Assembly: GCF_003860465.1 (NCBI RefSeq)
Contig: NZ_CP034183.1
Coordinates: 2,720,073-2,784,072, forward strand
Direction of reading: 5' to 3'
Origin: Deinococcus psychrotolerans
GTDB lineage: Bacteria > Deinococcota > Deinococci > Deinococcales > Deinococcaceae
DNA: 64,000 bases
Below, piece by piece: positions 35,834 through 44,839 of this stretch. A program made the position numbers and the translations under genes. A model generated the notes under the pieces. It ran no database searches, was not told where the DNA came from, and saw only the letters and a program-made list of their open reading frames with translations. Numbering within the stretch: the stretch's first letter is position 1; every line of letters begins with the position of its first letter.

Positions 35834-37813
35834 ATGACGCTTCCAACTCCGCAGAGTTTGTTCGGCTTGCAGTTTCCCTCTGACCCGCAGCTTTCGCCGG
35901 ACGGCCAGATGGCCGCTTACGTGCTGAGCCGGGTGGAAGACGAAAATCAATTAGAACAGGCGAGCGGTGCCCCAGCCAAATTGGATGATCCCAAACCCCG
36001 TTACTTTAGCCAGATCGTGCTGGCGAGCGCGGAGAGCAGCCGCACCCTGACCACTGGCAAAGGGCGCGATACGGCCCCGCGTTGGTCGCCAGAAGGTCAG
36101 AGTTTGGCCTTTTTGTCTGACCGGGACGGCAAAAATCAGCTCTATTTATTGCCGCTCGGCGGCGGCGAGGCGCGGGCGCTGACCGGCAAGGCCCAGTTTC
36201 CGCAGGGCGTTTCGGCGGCCCAGTGGAGTCCAGACGGGCGCAAGCTGGCCTTTTTGGCCCCAGAAGGTGAAGCTGACAAGCGTGACGAGCGCGGCGAGGC
36301 CCGCGTGATTACCCGGCTCAAGTACCGCGCCAATGGATCCGACTTTTTGCCGGACGTTGCGGCGGCGCTGTGGCAACTTGACGTAGAGAGCGGCAATATC
36401 ACGCGCTGGCTCGCGCCTCAGCAGGCCATCAGCGAGTTCGCTTGGTGGCCCGACTCGCGGGGCGTGCTGTTTGTCAGCAGCGAGGACGAGGTGTCGGGCG
36501 CGATGTGGCAGCAAGAAGCCTACGACCTGCCGCTGGAGGGACAGCCGCGCCGCCTGACCGACTGGGCCTCGCTGATCTCGAACCTGTCGCCCCACCCCGA
36601 CGGCCTGCGCTTCGCGGCCCACGCCCGCCTGCACACCGAGCGCAACGACAGCGACTCGCATGTGTATGTGTTTGAGCCGGCAGGGGAGAGCGGGTCAGAG
36701 CCTTATAGCGCCCAGCGCCTGGATCACCACGACTTTCCAGCGGGCAATATCGTGGCGGGCGATTTGCATGTGGGGGCTTTTCCTGACAAGCCGCGCTGGT
36801 TGAGCGGCGAGCGGCTGCTGTTTTTGGCGACTCAGGGCGGCGCGTCCGGGCTGTTCGAAGTGTCACTGAGTGACTCGGCTCCTCAGCCGCACACCTTTGA
36901 CCCTGAGCGGGTGGTGGTCGGTTTTACGGCCAACGCGGGCGGCGCAGTCTGGATTTCGGAAAGTGCCACCGAAGTGACTCAGGTGATGCTCAACGGTGTG
37001 CAGGTCAGCCACTGCCCCGCGCCGGACTTTGCCCTCAGCATCCCGAAGCGCATTGCCTTCACAAACGAATTGGGTGAGGGTGAAGGCTGGGTGCTGATGC
37101 CTGCTGGAACGCAGAGCGCCCCGGCGCTGCTCAACATTCACGGCGGGCCGCACACCGCTTACGGTCACGGCTTCATGCACGAGTTTCAATTGATGGCTGC
37201 CCGTGGATACGCCGTGTGCTACAGCAACCCGCGCGGCTCGGTGGGCTACGGTCAGGCGTGGACTTCCGACATTTTCGGGCGCTGGGGCAGCATAGACGCC
37301 GAGGACGTGCTGAACTTCTTTGATCGCTGCCTCGCCGAGTTGCCGCTCGACAGCAGCCGCACCGCCGTGATGGGCGGCAGCTACGGCGGCTTCATGACCA
37401 ACTGGCTGACCTCGCACACCCCGCGTTTTCAGGCCGCCGTCACCGACCGCTGCATTTGCAATTTGATTTCGTTCGGCGGCACCTCCGACATCGGCATGCG
37501 CTTCTGGGACGACGAGCTGGGCGGCAATTTTCACCGCAGCGCCGATACCGACAAGCTGTGGGCCATGAGTCCGCTGAAATACGTGGAGGAGGTCAAAACC
37601 CCCACCCTGATCATTCACAGTGTTCTCGATCACCGCTGCCCCATTGAGCAGGCCGAGCAGTGGTTCACGGCTCTGCGGCTTCAGGGCGTCGAAACCCGCT
37701 TCGTGCGCTTTCCCGAAGAAAACCACGAACTGAGCCGTTCCGGCCGCCCAGACCGAAGGGCTGTGCGTTTGGAAGAGTATTTGGCTTGGCTGGATCGGCA
37801 TCTGGGCATGTAA
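35834..37813 (+). CDS. S9-family peptidase (acylaminoacyl-peptidase / prolyl oligopeptidase type)
   Basis: A 659-residue cytosolic peptidase. Residues 1 to about 390 form a beta-propeller with TolB-like repeats ('SPDGQMAAYVLSRVEDENQ', 'APRWSPEGQSLAFLSDRDGK', 'QWSPDGRKLAFLAPEGE'). The catalytic alpha/beta hydrolase domain follows: 'LLNIHGGPHTAYGHGF' (oxyanion), nucleophile in 'MGGSYGGFMTNWLTSH' (S516), Asp in 'SVLDHRCPIEQAEQW' (near 598) and His in 'PEENHELSRSGRPD' (near 630). The triad is complete. The start at ATG 35834 is chosen over 35789 because of the -10 box and the family's length. Likely role: breakdown of oligopeptides or N-acetylated peptides. Confidence 0.93.
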   Translation: MTLPTPQSLFGLQFPSDPQLSPDGQMAAYVLSRVEDENQLEQASGAPAKLDDPKPRYFSQIVLASAESSRTLTTGKGRDTAPRWSPEGQSLAFLSDRDGKNQLYLLPLGGGEARALTGKAQFPQGVSAAQWSPDGRKLAFLAPEGEADKRDERGEARVITRLKYRANGSDFLPDVAAALWQLDVESGNITRWLAPQQAISEFAWWPDSRGVLFVSSEDEVSGAMWQQEAYDLPLEGQPRRLTDWASLISNLSPHPDGLRFAAHARLHTERNDSDSHVYVFEPAGESGSEPYSAQRLDHHDFPAGNIVAGDLHVGAFPDKPRWLSGERLLFLATQGGASGLFEVSLSDSAPQPHTFDPERVVVGFTANAGGAVWISESATEVTQVMLNGVQVSHCPAPDFALSIPKRIAFTNELGEGEGWVLMPAGTQSAPALLNIHGGPHTAYGHGFMHEFQLMAARGYAVCYSNPRGSVGYGQAWTSDIFGRWGSIDAEDVLNFFDRCLAELPLDSSRTAVMGGSYGGFMTNWLTSHTPRFQAAVTDRCICNLISFGGTSDIGMRFWDDELGGNFHRSADTDKLWAMSPLKYVEEVKTPTLIIHSVLDHRCPIEQAEQWFTALRLQGVETRFVRFPEENHELSRSGRPDRRAVRLEEYLAWLDRHLGM

Positions 37814-37839
37814 AGCGGGCTGCCTTTTGCACTCGCCGC

Positions 37840-38463
37840 TCAGCGCAAAAACAGCTCTCCGACTTTGCGAATAAAGTGGTCGCGGCGCTCCAACTCTTCG
37901 GGGCTGTAGCGCTCGGCCAGCAAACGGTCTTTGAAGCCGCTCACCGTTTCGCTGTCCGGCACGGTCCAGCTTTCCAGCGGGATGCAGGCCAACGTCATGT
38001 CCTCGCCCCACTGCCAAGCGGCATTGACCGGCAAGCCCACTTCAGCGGCCCGCAGCGGCCAGGTGGCGTCCACCTTCATCTGGCCCTGCGGGGTATTCAC
38101 CACCAAATAATTGTGAATGTCCACCACGCTCTGGCCGCCCGATAGAGCACGCAGGTCGGGATCGGCGTCGTCCGGCAGTTTGATTTCCTGGGTGCAGGCG
38201 ATGATGGCGCTCTCTAAACCGTGTTCGGCCAGCAGCGCCGCCAGCAACTCGTGCTTGGTGCTGCAGGTGCCGCGCCACTCCCCGATGATGCCCGCAGGTT
38301 CGTGGGTGCTGGCGCGGGCATAAGGCATGTCGCGCACCAAAGCGAAGGCGACTTCGGGCGTCGGGGTGGGCGCGTCTGTGGGCAAGATTCCGCGCTGCAC
38401 GGCGGCTTCCCGGAGTTGTTCATTCAGCTGCTGAGCAAGGGAAGGGGCGTGAGAGTTAAGCAT
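37840..38463 (-). CDS. Transglutaminase-like cysteine protein
   Basis: A 207-residue soluble protein with a papain-like Cys-His-Asp arrangement: Cys in 'GEWRGTCSTKHELLAALL', His in 'VVDIHNYLVVNTPQG' and Asp in 'MKVDATWPLRAAEVG'. The 'GTCSxKHxLLxALLxxxG' context is the transglutaminase/arylamine-N-acetyltransferase-like pattern. No signal peptide is visible. It is divergent from the PlsY-fusion gene. Substrate and reaction (protease, transamidase or structural) are unknown. Confidence 0.75.
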   Translation of the reverse strand: MLNSHAPSLAQQLNEQLREAAVQRGILPTDAPTPTPEVAFALVRDMPYARASTHEPAGIIGEWRGTCSTKHELLAALLAEHGLESAIIACTQEIKLPDDADPDLRALSGGQSVVDIHNYLVVNTPQGQMKVDATWPLRAAEVGLPVNAAWQWGEDMTLACIPLESWTVPDSETVSGFKDRLLAERYSPEELERRDHFIRKVGELFLR

Positions 38464-38538
38464 GGCCGCATCTTGCCACGCTGCTGCTCAGGCCAAATGA
38501 GGTGAGCGTCATCAAGCGCTGCGGCTCGCCTCCTCCCC

Positions 38539-38544
38539 TAGAAT
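38539..38544 (+). promoter_or_regulatory. -10 box TAGAAT, leaderless mRNA of the PlsY fusion gene
   Basis: TAGAAT followed by 6 nt and ATG 38551; no ribosome-binding site. Confidence 0.6.
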
Positions 38545-38550
38545 GCCCGC

Positions 38551-40224
38551 ATGATGTTTTTATCGTTCCTGCTGCTGGCACTGGCTTTTTTGATCGGCAG
38601 CTTGCCGCTGGGCCACTGGCTGCTGGGCCGCAGGGGCCATGACAGCCGCTTGTACAGTGCCTACAACTTGGGTGTGGAGAATGTGGTGCGGCGCGTCGGC
38701 CTCGGCCCGGCCATCGGCAGCGCGGCGCTGGACGCCCTCAAGGGCTTCGTGGCGGTGCTGGCCGCCTCGGCGCTGGGGCAGCCGGAACTGTGTGTGCTGG
38801 CGGGCCTCGCGGCGTATTTGGGCCATCTCAACCCGCTGAAGGTGCTCTACGGCCCGACGCCGCCGCGTGGACGGGGCAACTTGGTGCTGCTGGGCGTGTT
38901 TGCTGCGCTCAGCGTAGCGGGCCACCTCAGCTTGTGGCTGACCGTCACACCGCTGGTTGTTTACGCCGCCGTGCTGGGTCTGAGCGGCTACGTCAGCTTG
39001 GCGACGATTTTGGGCTTGGTGGTGTTCGCTGCTTTGGTGGCCTTCTCACCGCTGGACGTTCCGGCCAAGCTCGGCGCGGCGGCGTTGCTGCTCGCCTCGG
39101 CGTGGCGCTTCAAGGAAAATCTAGGCCGCGTTCTCGACGGCACTGAGCCGCATCTCGGCGACGACGTGCCGATGGCGGGCAAACGCGACGACGAAGTGGT
39201 GGCCGCTTTTATGATTCACCCGCTGACCCTCGAAGATTTCTGGCAAACCCGCCGCTTTGCTTGGATGCGCCCGCTGATGGAGCGCGGCGTGCTGAGTGAA
39301 GCCAGCGTGCGGAGCGTGGCCAACAGCCTGCGCCCTATGAAAGTGGGAGAATTGCACGGCATCAAAACCACCGACGGTAAGCGGATTCGGGCGTACTTGC
39401 TCAGCAGCCCTCTCTTGCCCGACGTGTTCCGCGACGATCCTGAGCTGGCCACCCGGCGGGCCATCGAGGGCGCGAAATTGGCCCGCGAACTCGGCGCGGA
39501 GGTGTTTGGCCTCGGCGCATTCTGGAGCGTGGTCGGCAACAAAGGTCTTGACGTGCAGGCGGCGGTGCCGGAGATCACTGTGACCAACGGCGGGGCCTAC
39601 ACCTCCGGCACCATCAAAGCGGCGATTCCCGGCATCTTGACGCACTTCGCGAGTGAGGGCCGCGACCTCTCGCAGGCGGTGGCGGCGGTGGTGGGCGCAA
39701 ACGGCGTGGTGGCGTTCGGCATCGCCCGCACCATTGCACCGCAAGTTCGCAAAGTCATTATGGTGGGCCGCGACCTCGGGCGCTTGGAGCGCAGCGCCGT
39801 CACCCTCAGGCGGGCCAACAAGAGCACCGAAATCGTGATTACCACCGAGTACAGCGCCCTGCTGGAAGCTGATCTGATCTTCACCGCCACTAGCGATCCC
39901 AATCCAGTGATCTTCGCGCAGCACGTCAAGCCCGGCACCTGGATTTTTGACGAGGGCCGCCCCGCCGACGTGGACGACTCGGTGGCAGCTTTGCCGGGCG
40001 TGCGGGTTATTCCCGGCGGCGTGGTGCGGCCCCCCGGCGGGATGACCAGCAGCGTGGATTTGCATTTCGGCGAAGGCGCAGTGCCGGCCTGCCTCGCCGA
40101 GACGTTGATTCTCACCGCCACGGGCGAGCATCACCGCAAGAGCCTAGGGCCGCAGACGCTGAGCGAGAACATCAATTTTTTCGTAGAGCAGGCCGCCAAG
40201 TTGGGCTTTGAAGTGGTGGACTGA
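38551..40224 (+). CDS. PlsY-like acyltransferase domain fused to an acyl-ACP reductase-like domain
   Basis: A 557-residue two-part protein. Residues 1-200 are a multi-helix PlsY (glycerol-3-phosphate acyltransferase) domain: 'FLIGSLPLGHWLLGR' (motif 1) and 'YSAYNLGVENVVRRVGLG' (motif 2, altered from GSGNxGATN), but motif 3, normally KGGKGVA, reads 'PTPPRGRGNLVLLG'. Residues about 245-557 resemble cyanobacterial acyl-ACP reductase (AAR): 'GAEVFGLGAFWSVVGNKG', 'TNGGAYTSGT', 'DLSQAVAAVVGANGVVAFG' (Rossmann), 'VIMVGRDLGRLER', and 'VPACLAETLILTATGEH', where C514 matches the AAR acyl-thioester cysteine context (ACxAEx). So an acyl-handling fusion that may reduce or shuttle acyl groups. The altered PlsY motif 3 leaves acyltransferase activity open. 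Confidence 0.75.
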   Translation: MMFLSFLLLALAFLIGSLPLGHWLLGRRGHDSRLYSAYNLGVENVVRRVGLGPAIGSAALDALKGFVAVLAASALGQPELCVLAGLAAYLGHLNPLKVLYGPTPPRGRGNLVLLGVFAALSVAGHLSLWLTVTPLVVYAAVLGLSGYVSLATILGLVVFAALVAFSPLDVPAKLGAAALLLASAWRFKENLGRVLDGTEPHLGDDVPMAGKRDDEVVAAFMIHPLTLEDFWQTRRFAWMRPLMERGVLSEASVRSVANSLRPMKVGELHGIKTTDGKRIRAYLLSSPLLPDVFRDDPELATRRAIEGAKLARELGAEVFGLGAFWSVVGNKGLDVQAAVPEITVTNGGAYTSGTIKAAIPGILTHFASEGRDLSQAVAAVVGANGVVAFGIARTIAPQVRKVIMVGRDLGRLERSAVTLRRANKSTEIVITTEYSALLEADLIFTATSDPNPVIFAQHVKPGTWIFDEGRPADVDDSVAALPGVRVIPGGVVRPPGGMTSSVDLHFGEGAVPACLAETLILTATGEHHRKSLGPQTLSENINFFVEQAAKLGFEVVD

Positions 40225-40272
40225 GCGCCGTGAATGAAAACCTGTTTCAAACTTAAGCGGCAACTGGCCTGC

Positions 40273-40278
40273 TACAAT
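40273..40278 (+). promoter_or_regulatory. -10 box TACAAT, leaderless phosphoribosyltransferase mRNA
   Basis: TACAAT lies 8 nt before the GTG start at 40287 with no ribosome-binding site. Confidence 0.55.
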
Positions 40279-40286
40279 CTCCAAAC

Positions 40287-40847
40287 GTGAACAACTCAAC
40301 GCAGCAAGCGGAGCAGCACCCCATCTATTCGGTTGATGTCGGCGGCGTCAAGCGTGACCTTCCCATCGTGGAGGTGGCTCCCGGCGTCAGCGTGGCGCTC
40401 TTTAACATGCTGGGCGATACCGAAGTCACTGAGGCGGCAGGCAAGGCGCTCGCGGCCCTGCTCCCGGCCAACATTGACGTGCTGGTTACGCCGGAGGTCA
40501 AGGCGCTGAGCTTGGCGCACGTTATCAGCCGCGAATCGGGCTTGCCTTACGTGGTGATCCGCAAAACCGTCAAGCCTTATATGGTCGAGCCGGTCGCCCG
40601 CGACGTGATCAGCATTACCACCGGCAAGCCGCAACTGCTCGTCCTCGACGGCTTCGATGTCGCTAAAATCAAAGGTCAAAAAGTCGCCATCGTGGATGAT
40701 GTGGTGTCCAGCGGCGGCACTCTAACCAGCCTGCGTCAGATCATTGAGGAAGTCGGCGGCGAAGTGGCGGCGGTGGTGGCGGTGTTTACCGAAGGCCAAG
40801 AACGAGAAGAAGTCACGGCGCTGGGGCATTTACCGCTGTTTACTTAA
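40287..40847 (+). CDS. Type I phosphoribosyltransferase (adenine/xanthine PRTase-like)
   Basis: A 186-residue purine-salvage type enzyme. The PRPP motif '[18 protein letters not shown]' is complete, preceded by the PPi loop '[19 protein letters not shown]' and '[12 protein letters not shown]'. It looks closest to the Apt/Xpt and PurR-like group. The substrate loop cannot be assigned, so adenine, xanthine or a regulatory role are all possible. Start is GTG 40287, without a ribosome-binding site but with a -10 box 8 nt upstream. A weak hairpin with GGGTTTTCTT follows at 40861-40900. Confidence 0.85.
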   Translation: MNNSTQQAEQHPIYSVDVGGVKRDLPIVEVAPGVSVALFNMLGDTEVTEAAGKALAALLPANIDVLVTPEVKALSLAHVISRESGLPYVVIRKTVKPYMVEPVARDVISITTGKPQLLVLDGFDVAKIKGQKVAIVDDVVSSGGTLTSLRQIIEEVGGEVAAVVAVFTEGQEREEVTALGHLPLFT

Positions 40848-41002
40848 GTACTCGGGACTCGCGCCGCATTTAAAAGCGGGCCTTGGCGCAGGGTTTTCTT
40901 GTAGACTGAGCAGAACTTCGCTCAGTGCGGGCGCTGCCGAGTCGCTGACTTCGCCGCTGGCACTGAGTTTACGCACAGAGCCGCTTTCCCCGGAGGAATG
41001 GC

Positions 41003-44000
41003 ATGTTTGAAGCTCAGAGAAAACCGCTGTCCAGCGCCTCACTTCAAAGGTCTACGCCGTTGCCTGCGCTGCCGCCAGCGGTTTTTTCGCCGGCTTTACA
41101 GCGGCAAGCACAGTGGGGCCGTCAGTTGGCCGAGCAGACCCTGCGGCCCGTCCGTGTGCAGCGCCAGCACAGCCAGACTGTTTTCAGCGCCCTGAGTGTG
41201 CAGCGACAGGCCGATGAGCAGCTCAGCGTGCAGCGCCGAGCCCTGACAGGGCAACTCGCTGCGCTGGGGGGAGCGCCAGCACCGGACGCTCAGGATGCGG
41301 CTTTCAGTGCCGCTGTGCAGCGCCGGGCCGAGCAGCGAGCTGGCCCGCAGCCCCTGACGCAAAAGCCCAGCACTCCGGCGCAGTGGGTGCAGGCCGCGCA
41401 ACTCGAAGTGCAGCGGATGGCCGACCCAGCTAAGCCGGCCCAAACCCGCTGGATGAGCTTGTCCGAACGGGATCAGCATGTTGGGACACTAAGAACCGTC
41501 GGGCAACAATTGGCGGTGGGCTTTAAAAATGACCGTGGCCCCGCTGTGCAGCGTTACGCCGAGTACGGCCTGCAACTGGCGACGTTGCAGCGCCAAACGC
41601 AGACCAGCGGCATTTCCCGCATGGTGATGAGTCAGCTTCCCGTCTCGGAGCGGCCCACGGTGCAGCGGGCGGTGGATGAAGCCTTGCAGCGCCTCGCCAC
41701 TCAGGACGAGCAAGATCAAAGTGCCTTGCAGCTCCACGCTTTGCAGCGCCAACTCGCCGACCTTGGTGCCCAAGCCGAGCAACCGGTGATGCAGCGGATC
41801 CAGGCCCGCAGAGGCGGCGGAACGCCCTTGCCGGAAACGGTGCAGCGGCAGCTCGAAGCTGGCCTCAACCACGACTTTTCCGGTGTGCGGATTCACGACG
41901 ACAGCGAAGCGGATACGTTAGCAAAGAGTGTGCAGGCCACCGCTTTTACCACGGGCCGCGACATCTACTTTCAAAGTGGGAAATTCAGTCCCAATACTCA
42001 GAGCGGCCTGGAACTCATCGCCCACGAAGTTACGCACGTCAAGCAGCAGGTTAGTGGGCAAGTCGGCAAAGGCATTGACCCCGACGCGGGATTGGAGAGC
42101 GAGGCCCGCCAATTTGGCAGTCAGTTCGCGGCTGGGCTGGAACACAAAGCCTTACCTCAGAACAAGGCGCTGCCGCAGCATAAAGCCCTGATGCCAAGTC
42201 CGCACGCGCCGGGTGTCTACAGCCAGGCGGCGGCTGTGCAGCGGGTACAAGCGGGTACGGTTCAAGCGGCGCTCCACAATCCGTTTACCAGCTTGCAGCG
42301 CCAGGGTGATCTCACTTTGCAGCGCAATTGGCTGACCGACAAAGCCAAGGGTGCCTGGGACGCCACTGGTGGCAAGGTCGTCAATGCGGTCGAAGACGGC
42401 GCGGCAGCGCTCGCGGCCAAAGGTAAGGAACTGCTGGCCAAAGGGCTGACGATTATCCCCGGCTACCGCGAACTGTGCATGACTTTTGGCAAGGATTTGG
42501 TGACGGGTCAGGCCATGGCCCAGAATCCCAACGCCATTCTGGACGCGCTGGCGGGATTCGTGCCGGGGCCGCTCAAAGACATGATTCGGGCCGTCAAGGA
42601 AAGTGGAGCCATCGGCAAAGCGTGGGCCTGGTTTCAAGGTGAACTCGGCAAGTTGCAGATCGGTTCGCTGCTGGGCGACATCGGCGGCGCCATCAAGTCT
42701 GCTGATCTGGGCAAAGCCAAATCGGCGGTGATGAGCCGGGTCAGTACCCTCAAAAGCATCATCTCCGGCTGCGGCACGCGCATCGCCGACATTGTGCTGA
42801 CGGCCATCAGCGCTGGACTTGGTCCTGTCGGAGCCAAGATCATGGCGGGCCTGCGGCGCAGCGGTGACGTGGTGGTGCAAGTCCTGAAAAACCCCGGCAA
42901 GTTTGCGGGCAACCTCCTGAGCGCTCTCAAGCAGGGCTTCGGGAACTTTGGTCAACACGCGCCGCAGCATTTCCAAAACGGTGTGGCCGGTTGGCTGACT
43001 GGAGCCACCGGCGTGACCTTGCCGCCCAAATTCGATTTGCCGGGCATCTTCATGACGGCCCTGACTATCGCGGGCCTGACTTACCAAAATTTCCGTGGCC
43101 GCCTGGTCAAAGCGGTGGGCGAACAGAAAGTCAAGCTCGGCGAAGGCAGCGTGCAGATGTTGCAAACCTTGAAGGGCGGTTTGCAAAAAGACCCCAGCAT
43201 GAAAGCCTCGCAGGGCAGTGTGGGCAGCGAGGTCTTGGCAGGGATCAAGAGCGAAGTGCAGAACTCGCTGATTCTGGCCGGAATCCGCAAAGTGGTGACG
43301 ATGCTGGTGCCGGGCGGCGGGTTTTTGAACGCCATCATCGGGGCATTTCAAAGCGTGCAATTTGTGATTGAACGCGGAGCGCAGATTGCCAGCGTGATTA
43401 TGGACGCTTTTAACAGTGTGGGCGCAATCGCGGCAGGGAATATCAGTGGCGCAGCGGGACTGGTGGAACGAAGCTTGTCGGGCGCTATCCCGCTGGCCTT
43501 GAGCTTCGTGGCGAAATTGGTGGGCATTGGCAATCTGGGTGGGAAGATCAAGAACATCATCACCAAAGTTCGCAGCCGCTTGGACGGACTGGTCGACAAG
43601 ATGGTTGGTAAAGTCAAGGGATTGCTGGCGAAGTTGGGTGGCGGAAAGGGGAAAACAGACGCGAAATCAACAAAAACGTCACCCCAAGATGTGACCAAGC
43701 GTAATCAAACACTCTCTGATCAAGAGAAGACCCAAAAGCTCAATGTGGCTGCTAAAGCCTTACAGGGACGCTTTCAAGCGTTGGTGAAGCGTTCACCCAC
43801 CCGAGTAGAGGTCAAACAGAATTTGGCACAATGGAAAAAAGAATTTGACCTCTCGGATTTGGCGTTTGATCATTCTGCCGGTCAAGCAGCTCTGTTCGCC
43901 AAAGTCAATCCACAGGCCAAAGTCGGTTCAGCGTATCTCTTTGATGCCAATGATGCGTCAACGTTACGGAGACTTACGAAGTTGGTGGCACAAAATCTAT

Positions 44001-44839
44001 TGGCAGAACCCAAAGTTCAGCAGCAAGCTCAAGCCATGCGTCGCCAAGACTTTTTGCTGCGGAAGAAAGGGGATTATCTGGGTTCCAAACAGTCACCGGT
44101 TCAACTGAAAAGTGGTTTAGCACTGCTGTCTCAAATCAGTTACTGGCGTTCGTTCGGCAAATCAACAGAGCAATATCCAGTGCCGGGTAGAATGCCACCG
44201 CTCAATGCACAAGGCAAACCGGGACGTGGCAAAAATAACTATTACGTCCATTCTGACAACCCGGAGATCGTTTCTGCCGCTCAGCCACAATTCAATCCTA
44301 ATAATGAACACGTGAAAGGCGGTGGGGACTATCTGAATGGCAAAAATGCCCTTGTTACCCGGATTCAAGGTATTGTATCTAGGACGGGGTTTTCTGATAG
44401 AGTGATAGCTGGTTTTATATTGAATATGATCCGTGGTGAAGCCCCTATTGGCTTAAAGTCGACAGAGGTTACAACTCTCAAAAGTCTAAAACAAATGCTC
44501 TTTTCTAGTGAGTCGAAGAGAAGTGGTGAAAATATTGTCAATGCTCCTATGCTTATTAGCCAAGTTGCAAGTGGTGAAAAAACGTGGCAACAAGCCTTGG
44601 AGAGCTTGCCAATGCATCCTAAAGGAGCAGAAGCAGCAAAACGTGAACTTGAACGCCAAGATAAGAAACTTCAGCTTCCTGATCCCGGTTCAGTCGCTGC
44701 AAAAATTGCTGCTTTAGAGGCTCAAGTGACTCAAGAGTACGTGAAAACCATCTCAACGAAGCAAGGCTTCGTCGTCTCCACGCTTAGTCAGGTTCAGCGG
44801 CTTGTCGAACGCGAAATGAGGAAGTTTTATGGCCTTTGA
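41003..44839 (+). CDS. DUF4157 (eCIS-associated) polymorphic toxin, full-length, toxin tip unassigned
   Basis: A 1278-residue protein in three parts. (1) Residues 1-275 are Gln/Arg-rich with more than ten [VLM]QR tripeptides. (2) DUF4157, about 278-360: 'TVQRQLEAGLNHDFSGVRIH', 'ATAFTTGRDIYFQSG' and a zinc-peptidase motif 'ELIAHEVTHVKQQ' (H341). (3) A long helical, Gly/Ala-rich pre-toxin region to residue 883, then a 395-residue AT-rich tip of no family I recognise. DUF4157 is the core domain of effectors loaded into extracellular contractile injection systems. No signal peptide is seen. GGAGG lies 6 nt before the ATG. Residues 774-883 recur three times downstream. The immunity gene overlaps by 11 bp. 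No injection-system structural gene is in the window. Confidence 0.88.
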   Translation: MFEAQRKPLSSASLQRSTPLPALPPAVFSPALQRQAQWGRQLAEQTLRPVRVQRQHSQTVFSALSVQRQADEQLSVQRRALTGQLAALGGAPAPDAQDAAFSAAVQRRAEQRAGPQPLTQKPSTPAQWVQAAQLEVQRMADPAKPAQTRWMSLSERDQHVGTLRTVGQQLAVGFKNDRGPAVQRYAEYGLQLATLQRQTQTSGISRMVMSQLPVSERPTVQRAVDEALQRLATQDEQDQSALQLHALQRQLADLGAQAEQPVMQRIQARRGGGTPLPETVQRQLEAGLNHDFSGVRIHDDSEADTLAKSVQATAFTTGRDIYFQSGKFSPNTQSGLELIAHEVTHVKQQVSGQVGKGIDPDAGLESEARQFGSQFAAGLEHKALPQNKALPQHKALMPSPHAPGVYSQAAAVQRVQAGTVQAALHNPFTSLQRQGDLTLQRNWLTDKAKGAWDATGGKVVNAVEDGAAALAAKGKELLAKGLTIIPGYRELCMTFGKDLVTGQAMAQNPNAILDALAGFVPGPLKDMIRAVKESGAIGKAWAWFQGELGKLQIGSLLGDIGGAIKSADLGKAKSAVMSRVSTLKSIISGCGTRIADIVLTAISAGLGPVGAKIMAGLRRSGDVVVQVLKNPGKFAGNLLSALKQGFGNFGQHAPQHFQNGVAGWLTGATGVTLPPKFDLPGIFMTALTIAGLTYQNFRGRLVKAVGEQKVKLGEGSVQMLQTLKGGLQKDPSMKASQGSVGSEVLAGIKSEVQNSLILAGIRKVVTMLVPGGGFLNAIIGAFQSVQFVIERGAQIASVIMDAFNSVGAIAAGNISGAAGLVERSLSGAIPLALSFVAKLVGIGNLGGKIKNIITKVRSRLDGLVDKMVGKVKGLLAKLGGGKGKTDAKSTKTSPQDVTKRNQTLSDQEKTQKLNVAAKALQGRFQALVKRSPTRVEVKQNLAQWKKEFDLSDLAFDHSAGQAALFAKVNPQAKVGSAYLFDANDASTLRRLTKLVAQNLLAEPKVQQQAQAMRRQDFLLRKKGDYLGSKQSPVQLKSGLALLSQISYWRSFGKSTEQYPVPGRMPPLNAQGKPGRGKNNYYVHSDNPEIVSAAQPQFNPNNEHVKGGGDYLNGKNALVTRIQGIVSRTGFSDRVIAGFILNMIRGEAPIGLKSTEVTTLKSLKQMLFSSESKRSGENIVNAPMLISQVASGEKTWQQALESLPMHPKGAEAAKRELERQDKKLQLPDPGSVAAKIAALEAQVTQEYVKTISTKQGFVVSTLSQVQRLVEREMRKFYGL
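43317..43650 (+). repeat. Pre-toxin conserved segment, copy 1 (inside the full-length toxin)
   Basis: Encodes residues about 773-883 ('FLNAIIGAFQSVQFVIERG' to 'VKGLLAKLGGGK'). Near-identical DNA recurs at 45613, 47689 and 49545. The change from GC-rich to AT-rich sequence just after it marks the toxin-tip border. Confidence 0.9.
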
